DNA of 64,000 bases from Eurosta solidaginis (GCF_040869045.1 NC_090319.1:51308779-51372778), one strand, 5' to 3'. Positions 47,097-60,300 are shown, numbered from the stretch's first letter. The notes: generated by a model not told the origin, from the letters alone. Made by a program: numbers and translations.

Positions 47097-47754
47097 TTTC
47101 TTCATAAGCAAATCAATATCTTTGACCGCAGCCATATATAGCATTACAAGCACATATAAATAGTCGAGCAGCATAGGCTTAACCACATTCGTATTAATAT
47201 AATCTCAAAAACATAAAAGACAAATGTTCAATTATATAAACCATAAAATGTAATTTTCAAACAATAAATAAACGACTGAGCTGGCACTAACCTCCAGTTA
47301 ATGTCAGTGATAAGTCAGTCAAATATTGGACATAAACAACATTGCCCAAATCGGAGTACATTGGTCTTGTAGGTAAGGTCACTTGGTAAAGAATTTTAAA
47401 CGAACATTTCTAGTGCACTTAAGTACATACATATATCGATACTAACCACTTAAATATTTAAACTTAGGCTAAAATTTGTGCAAATGGGAAAAACGACGTC
47501 AACGTTCATAGTGTACCAAATAAGGAGAATATCCTCGTGGTGAAAATATATCCAGGTCTTCTTCCGACTAACTTCAAACTCTTACCAAATATTGGTAGAG
47601 AATACCGAGCTGGTTGCCTGTTGCCATGTAGCCACTGAACATCCGTTTCATCGTAAGCTAATGTAATAAGGGGACAACATGGCTAGTCTACTCTGATTTT
47701 ATCAGTTTAGGGGCTAGCTGAGGTGTTTCATATACAGCGTCTGTCCAACACTAG
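47097..47754. other. Intergenic DNA
   Basis: No gene recognised. Sequence just before 47755 may be part of the 5' UTR of the following RTE element. Confidence 0.4.
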
Positions 47755-49853
47755 TTGCGACTGAAAGCGGGTGTCTACCTGGATCAAGCGGGTTGTTATA
47801 TAAACGTGAAAAGTACTTTCATCCACGCTGAGCGGGTTGTGCGCTGGGCTTGGTACCCGTCATATAAAACCGCACTCCAACAATTAAAGACTTGGATAAG
47901 AAGACAACACTTTATTGATGACGACCACTGCAAACGCTTCAAGGACTTTCATTTGGGGGCATCCACCTGGAATGTTCGTTTCCTTAATAGGATTGATGCA
48001 GATGCCCGGCTGGTTGAAATCCTTGTGAAAGTAAAAGCCGACATCACCGCCACTTGAGAAATGCGATGGACAAAATACAGTAGGAAAGAAATTTTAAATC
48101 AACTATTTTACTGAAACGGACATGCAAATGAGCGCAGTTTTGGCGTCGTAATTGTTGTGTGAGCCAGACGTTGTCGTCAAATACTGGCGTTACCGCCTGT
48201 TTAGAAACATCGCGCCACTATCTGAATAAATGCGAGAATTTTCAATATCTTATTCATCTGCACTCACCCACCAACAGAGAAGAAACACGAGGAGACGAAA
48301 AATAAACGGACGTTTCGAATGCTGCCCCTGCCATGATGTCAAAGTCATGCGGTAGGAAAGTTCGACCTACACAACTGAAAACACTCCTAATGGAATGATG
48401 CTGATTGAATTCACAGGTGCTCGAAACATGATCGTTTCCAGCATGAAGTACATTCATTAAAATATGCATCAAGCTACAAGGCTGTCCGCCGATCGAAATA
48501 CACGTAATCAAGTCGAAAACGTAGTTGTAGATGGACGGCGTGCCTTCAGTGTTTCGCAAGTTCGCACGATCCAAGGACCTAACATAAACTCGGATCATTA
48601 TCGGGACGCAGACAAAATGCGTGCCTGCCTCTACGCTGCTAAATCCAAGGAAAAAGAACAGTGTGTGAGCGCTACCGCTAGCTGAAAAAAAGGCAGCAAG
48701 ACGCCTTTACAGATAGAAAAAACAAAGGCGTGAGTGCGGGTAGCTTGCGCTGCTAGCCACCAGGAATAACGCTCGAAAATTTGACCAACAAAATTCGGCG
48801 ACAAAGGGAACGTTTTTAATCTGAGGAACTTCTATAAGAACGAAAACGGTGACCTTGTAACCGATGAACAGAGAGTTCTAAAATTATGGAGAGAACACTT
48901 CTTTGCTCTCCTTAATGGATATAGCGATGTTCCGCCCACTATATTATGACGAAGTCGGAATAGCAATAAAAAGATTACAAGGCCCCGGGCTCTGGTGTAT
49001 TGCATGCGAAGCTATTCAAATACGACGGTGAGGAATTGTTAAGGCGCATGCATCAGCTTCTTTGCAAAATATTTTGAGACAAAAGCATGCCTGGCGATTG
49101 AAATCCAAGAGTTCTTTGCCAGTACACAACAAAGGGGATCCCTCAAACTGTGCTAGTTATCTCGGAATCAGTCATACTAGTATCGCATATAAGTTCCTGT
49201 CAGTCGCACGAAAACAAGATTCCTATCTCCTGCTATGTTTAAATTCTGTTTCCCCGCAAAACTTATACGGATTTGCAAAATGACGTTGAGCAGCAGCATC
49301 AGCTCAGTCAAAATTAGTAAGAAACTTTTCGAGCCGCTCGAAACTCTACGGGGTTTCAGATAGAGTGACCTCCAATTGTGCAATTCCTTTAATTTTATGC
49401 TGCAGAAAATAATTAAAGCTGCAGAACTTAACAGCTACGGAAAAATATTTTATAAGAGCTACTGCTGACGACATTGATACTATCGACCTGATCGCAACTT
49501 AAGTTATGCCTACTCCAAACTGAAAAAAGGAGATAAGATGGGTTTGGTGGTGAATGAGGACTGTTGTCAAGCAAAACGTCGGCGCATTCGCGACTTGACA
49601 ACCACGCCAGTGTTGCAGTGACAACTTTGAAATAGTAAGAGACCTCGGTTGTTCGGCAACCAGCATTAACAAAAATAACAGCATCAGCTCTGAAATTCAG
49701 CGAAGAACTTTTTTGCCAATTAATACTACCTCGGACTAGGTAGGTAACTGAAAAGTAAAGTCCTCTCTCGGCAAATGAAAATCATGCACTATAAGTCACC
49801 AATCGTACACTTTCTGCTATATGATGCAGAAGCATGGGCCATGACAACACCAC
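47755..49853 (+). pseudogene. RTE-clade non-LTR retrotransposon (endonuclease plus reverse transcriptase)
   Basis: In order: STWNVRFLNR and KADITA (APE endonuclease start); ANERSFGVVIVV; ICTHPPTE; TRNQVENVVVDGRRAFSV and IQGPNINSDHYRDADK (the endonuclease SDH end); KAPGSGVLHAKLFKYDGEE, PVHNKGDPSNCASYLGIS and IAYKFLS (RT motifs); NSYGKIFYKS, then ADDIDTI at about 49464 where YADD is expected (Tyr lost); KMGLVVNED; and SPIVHFLLYDAEAWAMTT. Many stops and shifts make it inactive. It stops where Family-1 copy F begins, and the part beyond AEAW is absent. It is the fullest of three RTE copies here. Confidence 0.8.
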
Positions 49854-50905
49854 TGGATAACGGTTGGTTGTACAGGTATAAAGGAATCGAGATAGATATA
49901 GACTTCCATATATCAAAATCATCAGTATCGAATCAATATTTGATAGAGCCATGTCCGTCCGTCCGTCCGTCTGCCCGCTAACACGATAATTTTAGTAAAT
50001 ATTGAGATATCTTCACCATATGTGGTACACCAGCTTATCTGGACCCAGAATAGATTGGCAATGAAAATGAGCGAAATCGGATGATAACCACGCCCACTTT
50101 TTATATATATAACATTTTGGAAAACAAAAAAAACCTGATTATTTAGTAAATAATACACCTAAGTTGCTGAAATTTGACGTGTGGACTGATATTGAGACTC
50201 TTGATAAAAATTTGAAAAAAAAAATTTAAAATGGGCGTGGCGCCGCCCCCTTGTGATAAAATCAATTTTACAAATGTTATTAATCATAAATCAAAAATTT
50301 TTAAACCTATCGTAACAAAATTCGGCAATGAGGTTGCCTTTACTATAAGGAATACTTTGTAGAAAAATTAAAGAAATCAGTTAAGGACCACGCCCACTTT
50401 TATATAAAAGGTTTTTAGAAGGGTCGTGGACGAATAAGATAAGCTATATCTTTGCAAAAAAGCGCCTTTAAAAAAAAATGGGCATGACACCGCCCCTTTT
50501 ATGACTAAATAATTTTCTATGTTTGGGGAGCCATAACTCGAAGAAAAATTAACGGATCTTAATAAAATTGGGTACACGTATTTTCCTTATAGCAGAAAAT
50601 ATTTCTAGTAAAAATGGACGGGATCGGTTAGGGACTACGGCAACTTAGATATAAAAAATTTTAAAAGGTTTAAAGGGGTCGTATACTAGAATAATAAGCT
50701 ATAACTTAGCAAACAATAGTTTTGAATCAATGATATTTTACTTATCAAGTTTTATTGTAAGAAGAAATGTGGAGACATTTTTTTTTTTAACCGGCGTTGC
50801 CACATGTTATGTAGTAAAGTAATTTATCTGAAATAAAATGTGCAATTGAAGCTCACGCTGAGTATATAATGTTCGGTTACATCCGAACTTAGAAACCTTT
50901 ACTTG
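49854..50905 (+). mobile_element. Family-1-related element, copy F (divergent, 5'-truncated)
   Basis: Begins inside the family at TGGATAACGGTTGGTTG, lacking the ATACTCAGTTGAG tip. It has a (GTCC)n run, several CCACGCCCACTTTT and GGGCGTGGCGCCGCCCC motifs, and no minisatellite. It ends with the family hairpin (GTTCGG...CCGAAC) and TTTACTTG. The interior differs from copies A-E, so it represents another subfamily sharing only the ends. It abuts the RTE element. Confidence 0.65.
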
Positions 50906-51059
50906 TTTTAAATACCTTTTGAATAGTTACAAAGAGTTAAATTTCGCTATTAGTTTCTTAAAGCTGGCAGTGATGCGCATCCGTTGATACAACTTTCGAC
51001 CATATCCGACCAATTTTCGACATGAACAATGAATGGCCTAAACAGTCTTAAACGAGTTG

Positions 51060-51185
51060 AAAATATAGTAACGCGCCGTACGCCGCCGCCGAAGCGCCGG
51101 TATATTTGACATTCGGCGCCACCGTGCGAAAAAACGACAAAAATCGGCGGCGGCGGTGGCGTATATCGGCCGTGTATATCTCTAA
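51060..51185. other. GC-rich imperfect inverted repeat
   Basis: TACGCCGCCGCCGA (from 51070) and TCGGCGGCGGCG (from 51148) are inverted copies in an otherwise AT-rich area. Possibly a MITE remnant; ends and duplication not defined. Confidence 0.4.
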
Positions 51186-51239
51186 TTGCGGTAACCGTTT
51201 AAACGGTTAAGTTCAGTTATGTAAGGAGCTACTATATAA

Positions 51240-52750
51240 CAAGTAAGGGAGGCTAAGTTCGGGTGTAACCGAACATTACATATTCAGCTGGGAGCTTTGG
51301 AGACAAAATAAGGGAAAATCACCGTTTAGCAAAATTAACCCAGGATAACCCTGGAATGTGTTTGTACGATATGGGTATCAAAATAAAGGTATTAATGAGG
51401 GTTTTAAAAGGGAGTGGCCCTTAGCTGTATATGCGAGGGCGTTTTCGAGATATCGACCAAAATGTGGACCAGGGTGACCCAGAACATCATCTGTCGCGTA
51501 CCGGTAATGTATTTATATATGTTATACCACAAACAGTGGTAGCAAAAGATTTCAAGGGCTTTTGATTTCGCCCTGCAGAACTTTTTCATTTTCTTCTACT
51601 TAATATGGTGGGTGTCACACCCATTTTACAAAGTTTTTTCTAAAGTTATATTTCGCGTCAATAAACCAATCCAATTACCATGTTTCATCTCTTTTTTCAT
51701 ATTTGGTATAGAATTATGGCATTTTTTATAATTTTTCGTAATTTTCGATATCGAAAAAGTGGGCGTGGTCATAGTAGGATTTCGGCCATTTTTTATACCA
51801 AGATAAGGTGAGTTCAGGTAAGTACGTGAACTAAGTTTAGTAAAGATATATCGATTTTTGCTCAAGTGGTCGTGTTAACGGCCGAGCGGAAGGACAGAAG
51901 GTCAACTGTGTATAAAAACTGTGCGTAGCTTCAACCGATTTTGTCCATTTCCACAGAAAACAGTTACCGTCGTAGAATCTATGCCTCTACCAAATTTCAC
52001 AAGGATTGGTGAATCTTTGTTCGACTTATGGCATTAAAGGTATTCTAGACGAATTAAATGAAAAAGGGCGTAGCCACGCCCATTTTGAAATTTCCTTAAA
52101 TTTTTGTATTTTGTTGCATCATATCATTACTGGAGTAGAATGTTGACATAATTATATATACTGTAAAAATATTAAATTTTTTGTTAAAATTTGACTGAAA
52201 AAATATTTTTTTTTAAAGTGGGCGTGTTCGGCATCCCATTTTGCAAATTTTTTTTTTTGGCATACATATAGGAATAGGAGTAACGTGCCTGCTAAATTTC
52301 ATCACGATATCTTCAACGACTGCCGAATTATAGCTTGCAAAACTTTAAAATAACCTTCTTTTAAAAGTGGGCGGTGCCACATCCATTGTCCAAAATTTTA
52401 CTAATTTTCAATTTTGCATCATAAAGTTAACGTACCTACCAAGTTTTATCGGTCTATTGGTCTTTGGTAATGAATTATCCCACTTTTTCGGTTTTTCGAA
52501 ATTTTCTATATCGAAAAAGTGGGCGTGGTTGTAATCCGATTTCGTTCATTTTAAATAATGATCTGAGGCGAGCGCCCAGGAACTTACGTACCAAATCTCA
52601 TCAAGATACCTCAAAATTATTCAAGTTATTGTGTTTACGGACGGACGGACGGACATGGCTAAATGAATTTCTTTTTTATATCGATTATTTTATGCCGTTA
52701 CGGATTACCGTTATGCGAACAAAGTTAATATACTCTGTGAGCTCTGCTCA
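51240..52750 (-). mobile_element. Family-1 interspersed element, copy G (1.5 kb)
   Basis: Low end CAAGTAAGGGAGGCTAAG, hairpin GTTCGG...CCGAAC, then ATATTCAGCTGGGAGC. Only one minisatellite unit. The duplicated modules and a short GGAC run follow. The high end stops at GAGCTCTGCTCA, lacking the last ACTGAGTAT. It shares a TTACGGATTACCG variant near the end with copy H. Confidence 0.75.
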
Positions 52751-54905
52751 CAAATTAAAACACCACGCCTCCCCACATTCGAAACTTCAATTTGAATATG
52801 TTCTTATGTACATATATGAGTAGCACTTTCTAACACTAAAGGGAGAACGTTTGAACATTGACACCGACGAAGTCGCGCAGGAAATTCCCAAAGCAAATTT
52901 TGTCTAAGTTTGAAATTTTAAAATACGTTTGCATGTATATGAGATGGTTTGCTTTAGCATGTGTGGCATAAATGAGTATGTGCGTATATACTTGTTTTAC
53001 GTAAGGAGCTCATTTTTCCGCTTACATATTCATACAATATGCTCCTGTATGCTTACACATTTGCGTATACATATGTTTAGCTAAGTGGGAGAAAGTAAGT
53101 TGATCGCATTGAACTTTTAACCAATTTAATGATACGCATGAAAATCAATTTAAGGCTTAACAACACAAAAAGTTGTGGGAACAGCCAAACAAACGTCACC
53201 TCAGTCTTGCCGCAGTCAAAGCAGCTACAATAGCAAAATTCACACATAAGTAGCACATACACATGTATGCGTACAATTATACGCATATAAGTTCACTCGA
53301 GTGTAAGTTGGAAGGTTCTGTGTATGTAAATTTCACCAACCGATGCCACTTTGCAACAATCAGTGAACCATTTTAACATTTTGCCGCAATGTCGATTTAC
53401 AACGCGCTTATTTTATTAGTGCGGGGTGGAACATTAATTTTCAAACAAAAATACAAATCTTCTTTAATGCACAAACATATTTAAGTATTAGCAAGGCAAT
53501 TCGTAAGCACCTCAAAATTTTGTATTTATTTGCAAGCTTTGGGGAAGTTGGCGTAAGGCGTAATAACCTCCAAAGAAATTTTGTTATGAAACCACGTATG
53601 TAAAAGTGTCTACGGCTTTTACACTGATTCATATTTTTGCCCCTTTGGCCATATAGTGTGCATTCGCAGTAACCAGCAGCTGAGGAAACTATCGTACAAG
53701 CCAAAAAAAAAAAAAATACCAGTACCTCCTAAATTCCATTTTGCGTAGACTTCCGTGCTTAGAAGCTTTCGCAATTATTTAAAGCTGCCCTTCGCCCACC
53801 CTTCCATGGTCTCATGAGGTTTTTTTGAAACCCCATCAACACGCCCAAAACCAAATAATTTCAGACCACTTTTCAAAGTTTACTAAACCATATTAGACTA
53901 AATTATTCTGGTTTATTCACAGCCTTCTCCATAAATGACAACCTATATACATATACAATGTATATATGTATTATATATTATACATATATATTTTTTGCAC
54001 GTACATATATATATGGGTTTTGCTTAAGTGCTAACGAAATTATGTCTAACGTAATTAAAATTTATAAAAGTGATCTGGTTGTTTTAGAATTTCCTGCCAA
54101 GGCTACTTCGAAAATATTCATAATTTTAATAATTACATATATATTTATATTTTTCTTTGTTTTGTCAACTTGTTTTTCTTTTGTGATCTTATATTACAAC
54201 TAAATTAATATGAAGAAATATGAAAACAGAACCAAGAGGCCGAATAAGAACAAAAAGAACGTTCGTTGAAAAAAAATATGGAACTAAATTTCTATGGTAA
54301 TCCTAATGATTATGAATTATGATTGTGAATACAAAAAAAAAAAAAAACATATTGTGAAGAAGAAGAGTCACTTACTTGCTTGTTGTTGTAGAGCGCTGCT
54401 TTGAAGGCCTTCCAAGTCGCTGCTTTTCGTTGTTGTGAACAATTCTTTTTTTTCTTTTATCGTTTCCCAAATTTACAAATTCCTCCCTGCTTCAATATGT
54501 ATACTAAAGTTTTACGAATTAATTCTAGGTACTTATTTTATAACTTTTGATTAATTTCTTTTTCTGTGCTTTCAACTCAGGGATTCTACGCACCTTTTTC
54601 ACAATTTCTCATGCTTTTGCTTTCACATATATTTCTAACTAAAGTTTTTTCTGTTCTTTGTTTTTTTTCCTTTTCTTTGTTTTGTTTTGCCACTACATTT
54701 GCCTAGTTTTTTTTTTCTATTCCTCCATTTTTATTTTTTTTTGTCTAAGTCAACTCCAAAGTAGTTAGAATAGTTGTGAAACTTTACCTAAAATCCCAAA
54801 TTCTCTTTAAATTGTCCTCAAATATTGCCGATATGGGCCGAAAATAACGTTTAAACTACTCCGAAATATAATTTGAATTAGTCGGTATATGATTCGGAAA
54901 ATTGT
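52751..54905. other. 2.1 kb without recognised features
   Basis: Read on both strands, I see no gene, RNA or defined repeat. There are AT-rich tracts and ACATAT microsatellite-like runs (53940-54012) and T-rich stretches (54600-54740). Confidence 0.45.
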
Positions 54906-55968
54906 CAGGGCGGACCACGCCCATTTTGAAATTTTCTTTTATTTTTGTATTTTGTTGCACCATATCATTATTGGCGGCCACCGTGGTGTGGTGGTAGCAT
55001 GCTCCGCCTACCACACGGTATGCCCTTGGTTTGCACCCCGGGCAAAGCAACATCAAAATTTTAGAAATAAGGTTTTTAAATTAGAAGAAAATCTTTCTAA
55101 GCGGGGTCGCCCCTCGGCAGTGTTTGGCAAGCGCTCCGGGTGTATTTCTGCCATGAAAAGCTCTCAGTGAAAACTCATCTGCCTTGCAGATGCCGTTCGG
55201 AGTCGGCATAAAATCATGTAGGTCCCGTCCGGCCAATTTGTAGGGAAAATGAAGAAAAGCACGACGCAAATTGGAAGACAACCTCGGCCTTATATCTCTT
55301 CGGAGGTTATCGCGCCTTACATTTTTTTTATATCATTACTGGAGTTGAATGTTGATATAATTTACTTATATACTGTAAAGATATTAAAGTTTGACTTAAA
55401 AAAATTTTTGTTTTTAAGTGGGCGTGCTCGTGATCCGATTTAGCTAATTTTTATTTATCACACATATAGTAATAGGAGTAACGTTCTGGCCAATTTCGTC
55501 ATGATATACTCAACGACTGCCAAATTACAACTTGCATAACTTTCAAATTACCTTCTTTTAAAAATGGGCGGTGCCGCGCCAATTGTTCAAAATTTTACTA
55601 ATTTTTACCCGCTACCGAGTTTCATCGCTTTATCCGCCTTTGTTAATGAATTATCGCACTTTTTCGGTTTTTCGAAATTTTCGATATCGAAAAAGTGGGC
55701 GTGGTTATAGTCCGATTTCGTTCATTTTAAATCGATCTGAGATGAGTGCCCAGGAATCTATATACCAAATTCCATTAAGATACCACAAAACGTAAGCAAG
55801 TTATCGCGTTAAAGACAGATGGGCGGGCATGGCTAAATGAATTTTTTTTTCGCCAAAATCATTTTGATATATAGAAGTTTATATCTATCCCGATTAGTTT
55901 ATGCCGTTACGGAGTACCGTTGTGCGAACAAAGTTAATATATTCTGTGAGCTCTGCTCAGATGAGTAT
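54906..55968 (-). mobile_element. Family-1 interspersed element, copy H (truncated, holds a SINE)
   Basis: Begins abruptly inside the family at AGGGCGGACCACGCCC, lacking the hairpin end and minisatellite. It continues to GAGCTCTGCTCAGATGAGTAT at 55968. A SINE occupies 54971-55329, and the family sequence resumes immediately afterwards. The GGAC run is reduced to GATGGGCGGGCATGG. Confidence 0.75.
54971..55329 (+). mobile_element. tRNA-derived SINE, copy 2
   Basis: Same family as 3827-4208: A-box-like GTGGTGTGGTGGTAGCATG, a degraded B box, shared body (GGGGTCGCCCCTCGGCAG, GTAGGTCCCGTCCGGCC) and a GCGCCTTACATTTTTTT tail. A 9-bp duplication, ATATCATTA, lies at 54962-54970 and 55330-55338 and matches the undisturbed Family-1 sequence. 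Confidence 0.9.
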
Positions 55969-56454
55969 AAAAACAAAAGAGGATGGTGTAACAATAGAAA
56001 CTTGATTCCAAAGAAAGTTTACTTTTGAAGTTTCAATCATGCATGTGTTCGAACAGATGTAAACACTGCTGTTTTGTTGGAATTAAAGAGCCAAAGCAAA
56101 TGCGTGTTTCTGGTTCCAATTATAGAAAAAATAAAAAAGAATAAAAAAACTATATGTAATACTCCTATATTGCTAATAGAAAACGCTCGCCATGTGTTTT
56201 GAATTCGAAATCAAAACAAGACAGCCTATAAAATTTTTGTAATTGTAGCAGCATAGGTATGACAAGAAAAAACTTAAATTTAGGTACATTCGATTATTGA
56301 ATACAAAAACAAAAACGTTTAAACAGCAATATATCGGCACTCTGATGTTTGGGAATGTACCCAGCTTTTTGTAGCAATACAGGAGTATTACATATATGAC
56401 AAACAATAATTATCCTAAAAATTATTTTAAAATACCTCGAACATGAAATTCAAC
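55969..56454. other. AT-rich DNA without recognised features
   Basis: No gene. Open frames are AT-driven. Confidence 0.4.
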
Positions 56455-56681
56455 ATTTAATTCAAAAATCAAATAAAATAAAATTTAAAATATATCTAAC
56501 AAAATAAAATAAAATAAATTTAAATAAAATAAAAAAATAAAAAAATAAAATAAAATAAAAATAAACAAAAATAGTAAATAAAATAAAATAAACTAAAAAA
56601 ACACAAAATAAAATAAAATAAAAGAAAAGAAAATAAACAAATTAAGAACTAAAATAAAGTAAATTAAAAAAAAAAAAAAAA
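56455..56681. repeat. (AAAAT)n pentanucleotide microsatellite
   Basis: AAAATA units with variants, ending in a 15-base A-run that adjoins the Family-2 element. The same repeat type continues at 57490-57541 beyond that element, so the element sits within or beside the array. Confidence 0.9.
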
Positions 56682-57489
56682 TAAGTAAGGACGGTACTGT
56701 CTTCGGCTGTGCCGAAGACTTCATACCTTTCATGAATGGGGCTGAACAATAATCTTATCCCGTTCGTAATCTCCAAATAATAGGATGTATAAGATAGGAA
56801 ATATATAGTGAACAGATGTACATATATACCTAAACGATTTTTAAGGTAAATATAAAATAAAAAATGGCAAAAACCCCCTTACCTGAACGATCGGTTGTAT
56901 GGGATATATATTATATATAGCTCCGATCGAAATGATTTTTTCATGAAATCTTCTAGTATATATTAGAATAAATATCACCAAGTTTAACGTTTTTATATTC
57001 GAAATTAAGGGAGAAATTGCCAAAAATCTTTCTATCTGAACGACCGGTTGTATGGGATATATACTATATATAGCTCCGATCAAAGTGATTTTTTCAGGTT
57101 ATCTTCTACGATATATTACAATATATATCACCGAGTTTCACGTTTATATTTTCTAAATTGCGGCAGAAATGACCAAAATCGTCTTATCTGAACCATCGAT
57201 TGTATGGGAGATATATGTTATAGTGGTCCGATCCAACCGGATCTGACAAATGTCTAATATAATACAAAAAATGTATCCTTGTGCAAATTTCATTGAGATA
57301 TCTCAAAATTTGAGGGACTAGTTTGCGTTCAAAAAGACAGACGGACGGACAGACGGACATTGCTATATCAACTCAGTTCGTCGCCCTGATCAATTCGGTA
57401 TACTCAATGGTGAGTCCATTTTCTGTATTTCTCAACGTTACAAACATCGGACCAAAGTTAATATACCATTTCATGTTCATGAAAGGTAT
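56682..57489 (-). mobile_element. Family-2 interspersed element, copy 3, uninterrupted (0.8 kb)
   Basis: Low end TAAGTAAGGACGGTAC, a perfect hairpin (stem GTCTTCGGC, loop TGT), then CATACCTTTCATGAATG. High end CATGTTCATGAAAGGTAT, giving the subterminal inverted pair ATACCTTTCATGAA/TTCATGAAAGGTAT. The middle holds two or three diverged repeats of an ATCGGTTGTATGGGATATAT unit, and a GGACGGACAGACGGACA run lies near the high end. It serves as the unoccupied reference for the split copy at 27560-30446. Confidence 0.8.
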
Positions 57490-57541
57490 AATTAAATTCA
57501 ATAAAATATAATAAAATATAAAAAAAATAAATAAAATATAA

Positions 57542-59231
57542 CAAGTAAGGAGGGCTAAGTTCGGGTGTAACCGAATATTACATACTCAGCTGAGAGCTTT
57601 GGAGACAAAAAAAGGGAAAATCACCAAGTAGGAAAATGAACCTAGGGTAACCCTGGAATGTGTTTGTATGACATGGGTATCAAATGGAAGGTATTAAGGC
57701 GTATTTTAAAAAATAGTGGGTCTTAGTTCTTTAGGTGGACATCTTTTTGAGTTATCGCCATAAAGGTGGAACAGGGGTGACTCTAGAATGTGTTTGTGCG
57801 ATATGGGTATCCATCGAAAGGTATTAATGAGAGTCTTTAAAGGGAGTGGCCCTTATTTGCATATGTGAAGGCGTTTACTAGATATCGACCAAAATGTAGA
57901 CCAGGGTGACCCAGAACATCATCTGTCGGGTACCTCTAATTTATTTATATATGTAATACAACGACCGGTATTCCTGCCAAGATTCCAAGGGCTTTTGATT
58001 TCGCTCTGCAGAACTTTTTCATTTTAATCTACTTAATATGGTAGGTGTCAAACCCATTTTGCAAAGTTTTTTCTAAAGTTATATTTTGCGTCAATAAACA
58101 AATCCAATTACAATGTTTCATCCCTTTTTTCATATTTGTTATAGAATTATGGCATTCTTCTTTTTCATTTTTCGTAATTTTCGATATCGAAAAAGTGGGC
58201 GTGGTCATAGTCAGATTTCGGCCATTTTTTATACCAAGATAAAGTGAGTTTAGATAAGTACGTGAACTAAGTTTAGTAAAGATATATCAATTTTTGCTCA
58301 AGTTATCGTGTTAAGGGCTGAGCGGAAGGACAGACGGTCGACAGTGTATAAAAACTGGGCGTAGCTTAAACCGATTTCGCCCATTTTCGCAGAAAACAGC
58401 TATCGCCATAGAATCTATGCATTTCACAATGATTGGTTAACTTGTGTTCGACTTATGGCTTTAAAAGTATCCTAGATAAATTAAATGAAAAAGGGCGGAG
58501 CCATGCCCATTTTGAAATTTTCTTTTATTTTTGTATTTTGTTGCACCATATCATTACTGGAGTTGAATGTTGACATAATTTACTTACATACTGTAAATAT
58601 ATTAACTTTTTTTTTTTAATTTGACTTAACAAATTTTTTTTAAAGTGGGCGTGGTTGTTCTCCGATTTTGCTAACTTTTATTAGGCATACATATAGTAAT
58701 AGGAGTAACGTTCCTGCCAAATTTCATCATGATATCTTCAACGACTGCCAAATTACAGCTTGCAAAACTTCTAAATTACCTTCTTTTAAAAGTGGGCGGT
58801 GCCACGCCCATTGTCCAAAACTTTACTAATTTTCTATTCCGTGTTATAAGTTCAACTCACCTACCCAGTTTCATCGTTTTATATGTCTTTGGTAATGAAT
58901 TATCGCATTTTTTCGATTTTTCGAAATTTTCGATATCGAAAAAGTGGGCGTGGTTGTAGTCCGATATCGTTCATTTTAAATAGCGATCTGAGATGAGAAC
59001 TCAGGTACCTACATACCAAATTTCATCAAGATACCTCAAAATTTACTCAAGTTATCGTGCTAACGGATGGACGGACGGATGGACGGACATGGCTCAATCA
59101 ATTTTTTTTTTTCGATACTGATGATTTTGATATATTGAAGTCTATATCTATCTCGATTCCTTTATACCTGTACTACCAATCGTTATCCAATCAAAGTAAA
59201 TATACTCTGTGAGCTCTGCTCAACTGAGTAT
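57542..59231 (-). mobile_element. Family-1 interspersed element, copy I (1.7 kb)
   Basis: Low end CAAGTAAGGAGGGCTAAG, hairpin with one mismatch, ATACTCAGCTGAGAGC; high end CTCAACTGAGTAT. Two to three minisatellite units, then both modules and a GGAC run. Only 52 bases of (AAAAT)n-like sequence separate it from the Family-2 copy, in the same orientation. Confidence 0.8.
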
Positions 59232-59564
59232 AAAAATGTAATATTAAAAATAAAGATAAAATTAAATTATTGTAAATGATAGAAAGAAACTTTTACTGAA
59301 AGAACAATTAAAATAAAAAAATGTGCACTCTATTGCATACATAAACCCAAATCGCACTCCGATTGCCATATGGCAACGTGTTTTTTTGAAACTTCTACAA
59401 ATTTCCAATGAACGCAAATACCCTTAAACCGTGTTATTATGCAATTATTTACGCTTCAAGCAGCATTCATTTGATTATCGGTTTCAATTAGTTTGTGGTA
59501 GTGTGTGCAAATCTAATTTAGATTAGGTTGAACTGATATGACAGTCTTAGTCTGGCAAGCGCAG
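59232..59564. other. AT-rich DNA
   Basis: No feature recognised beyond a short AGATTAGGTTGAAC motif at 59520-59533. Confidence 0.4.
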
Positions 59565-60300
59565 AGCACGAACACAAAACGTGCCTCATCGATGTATTCT
59601 TCTCCCTATCGCGATTTTCTTCAGGGCTTTTTTAGACTCCAAAACACATAAAGATGCTGCTCTATCAGAGATTAATTGCTGCTTGACTGTCAAAATAAAA
59701 GTTGACGCAGCTTCAGTTCAAGCTATTTTCTTCCAGTGTTGTGATCTGGCAGCTTATGTGATTTGTCTATTTCCGGATCAGCACATAATACCGAAGATTA
59801 TTCTCCCTCCTCCACTTTGGAACTATCGGTATACATGTGCAACGTCTCGTTCGTCATTTGGGCACCCTTGCGCCAACCACAAACCTCAATTGTGGCCCTA
59901 AGAGCTCTCTTGAAGCACAAATACGGAATCAGGTAGTCTTTTTGTCCTCTAGTTAATGACGCTATACTACTATGGCCTTATGGTCAACGCTCAAGGTGTC
60001 CCGAGGCACTGACTCTCGTTGCAGTTATCAACGCTATCTTCTTTGCCAATAGGTCTATAGGTGAAACGTGCCGAATGGCATACTGTGCAGTCGTCGGAGT
60101 TGTTTCCAAGACTCCTGTGATGCCAAGCATTAATAGCTTAGGATGCCCTCTCATTTTTTGAGGTAAGTTCTTTTTTGTATGGCCGCCCACCAAACAAGGA
60201 CTCTTTAGTATGATATAGGCTTTACTTTTGCTGAAAGTACTCAATAAGAGAGGGGGCGATAAACTCCACGTACACCCAAGCATTATTTGCATGTTTTTTT
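59565..60300 (-). pseudogene. LOA-like non-LTR retrotransposon: end of RT and RNase H
   Basis: The minus strand reads HPKLLMLGITGVLETTPTTA, then SPIDLLAKKIALITATR (end of the RT region), and after shifts HMYTDSSKVEEGE (the RNase H start with its first Asp) and CADPEIDKSHKLPDHNT. Order and wording match RNase-H-bearing non-LTR elements of the LOA group. Both ends are truncated and stops are frequent. Confidence 0.65.
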
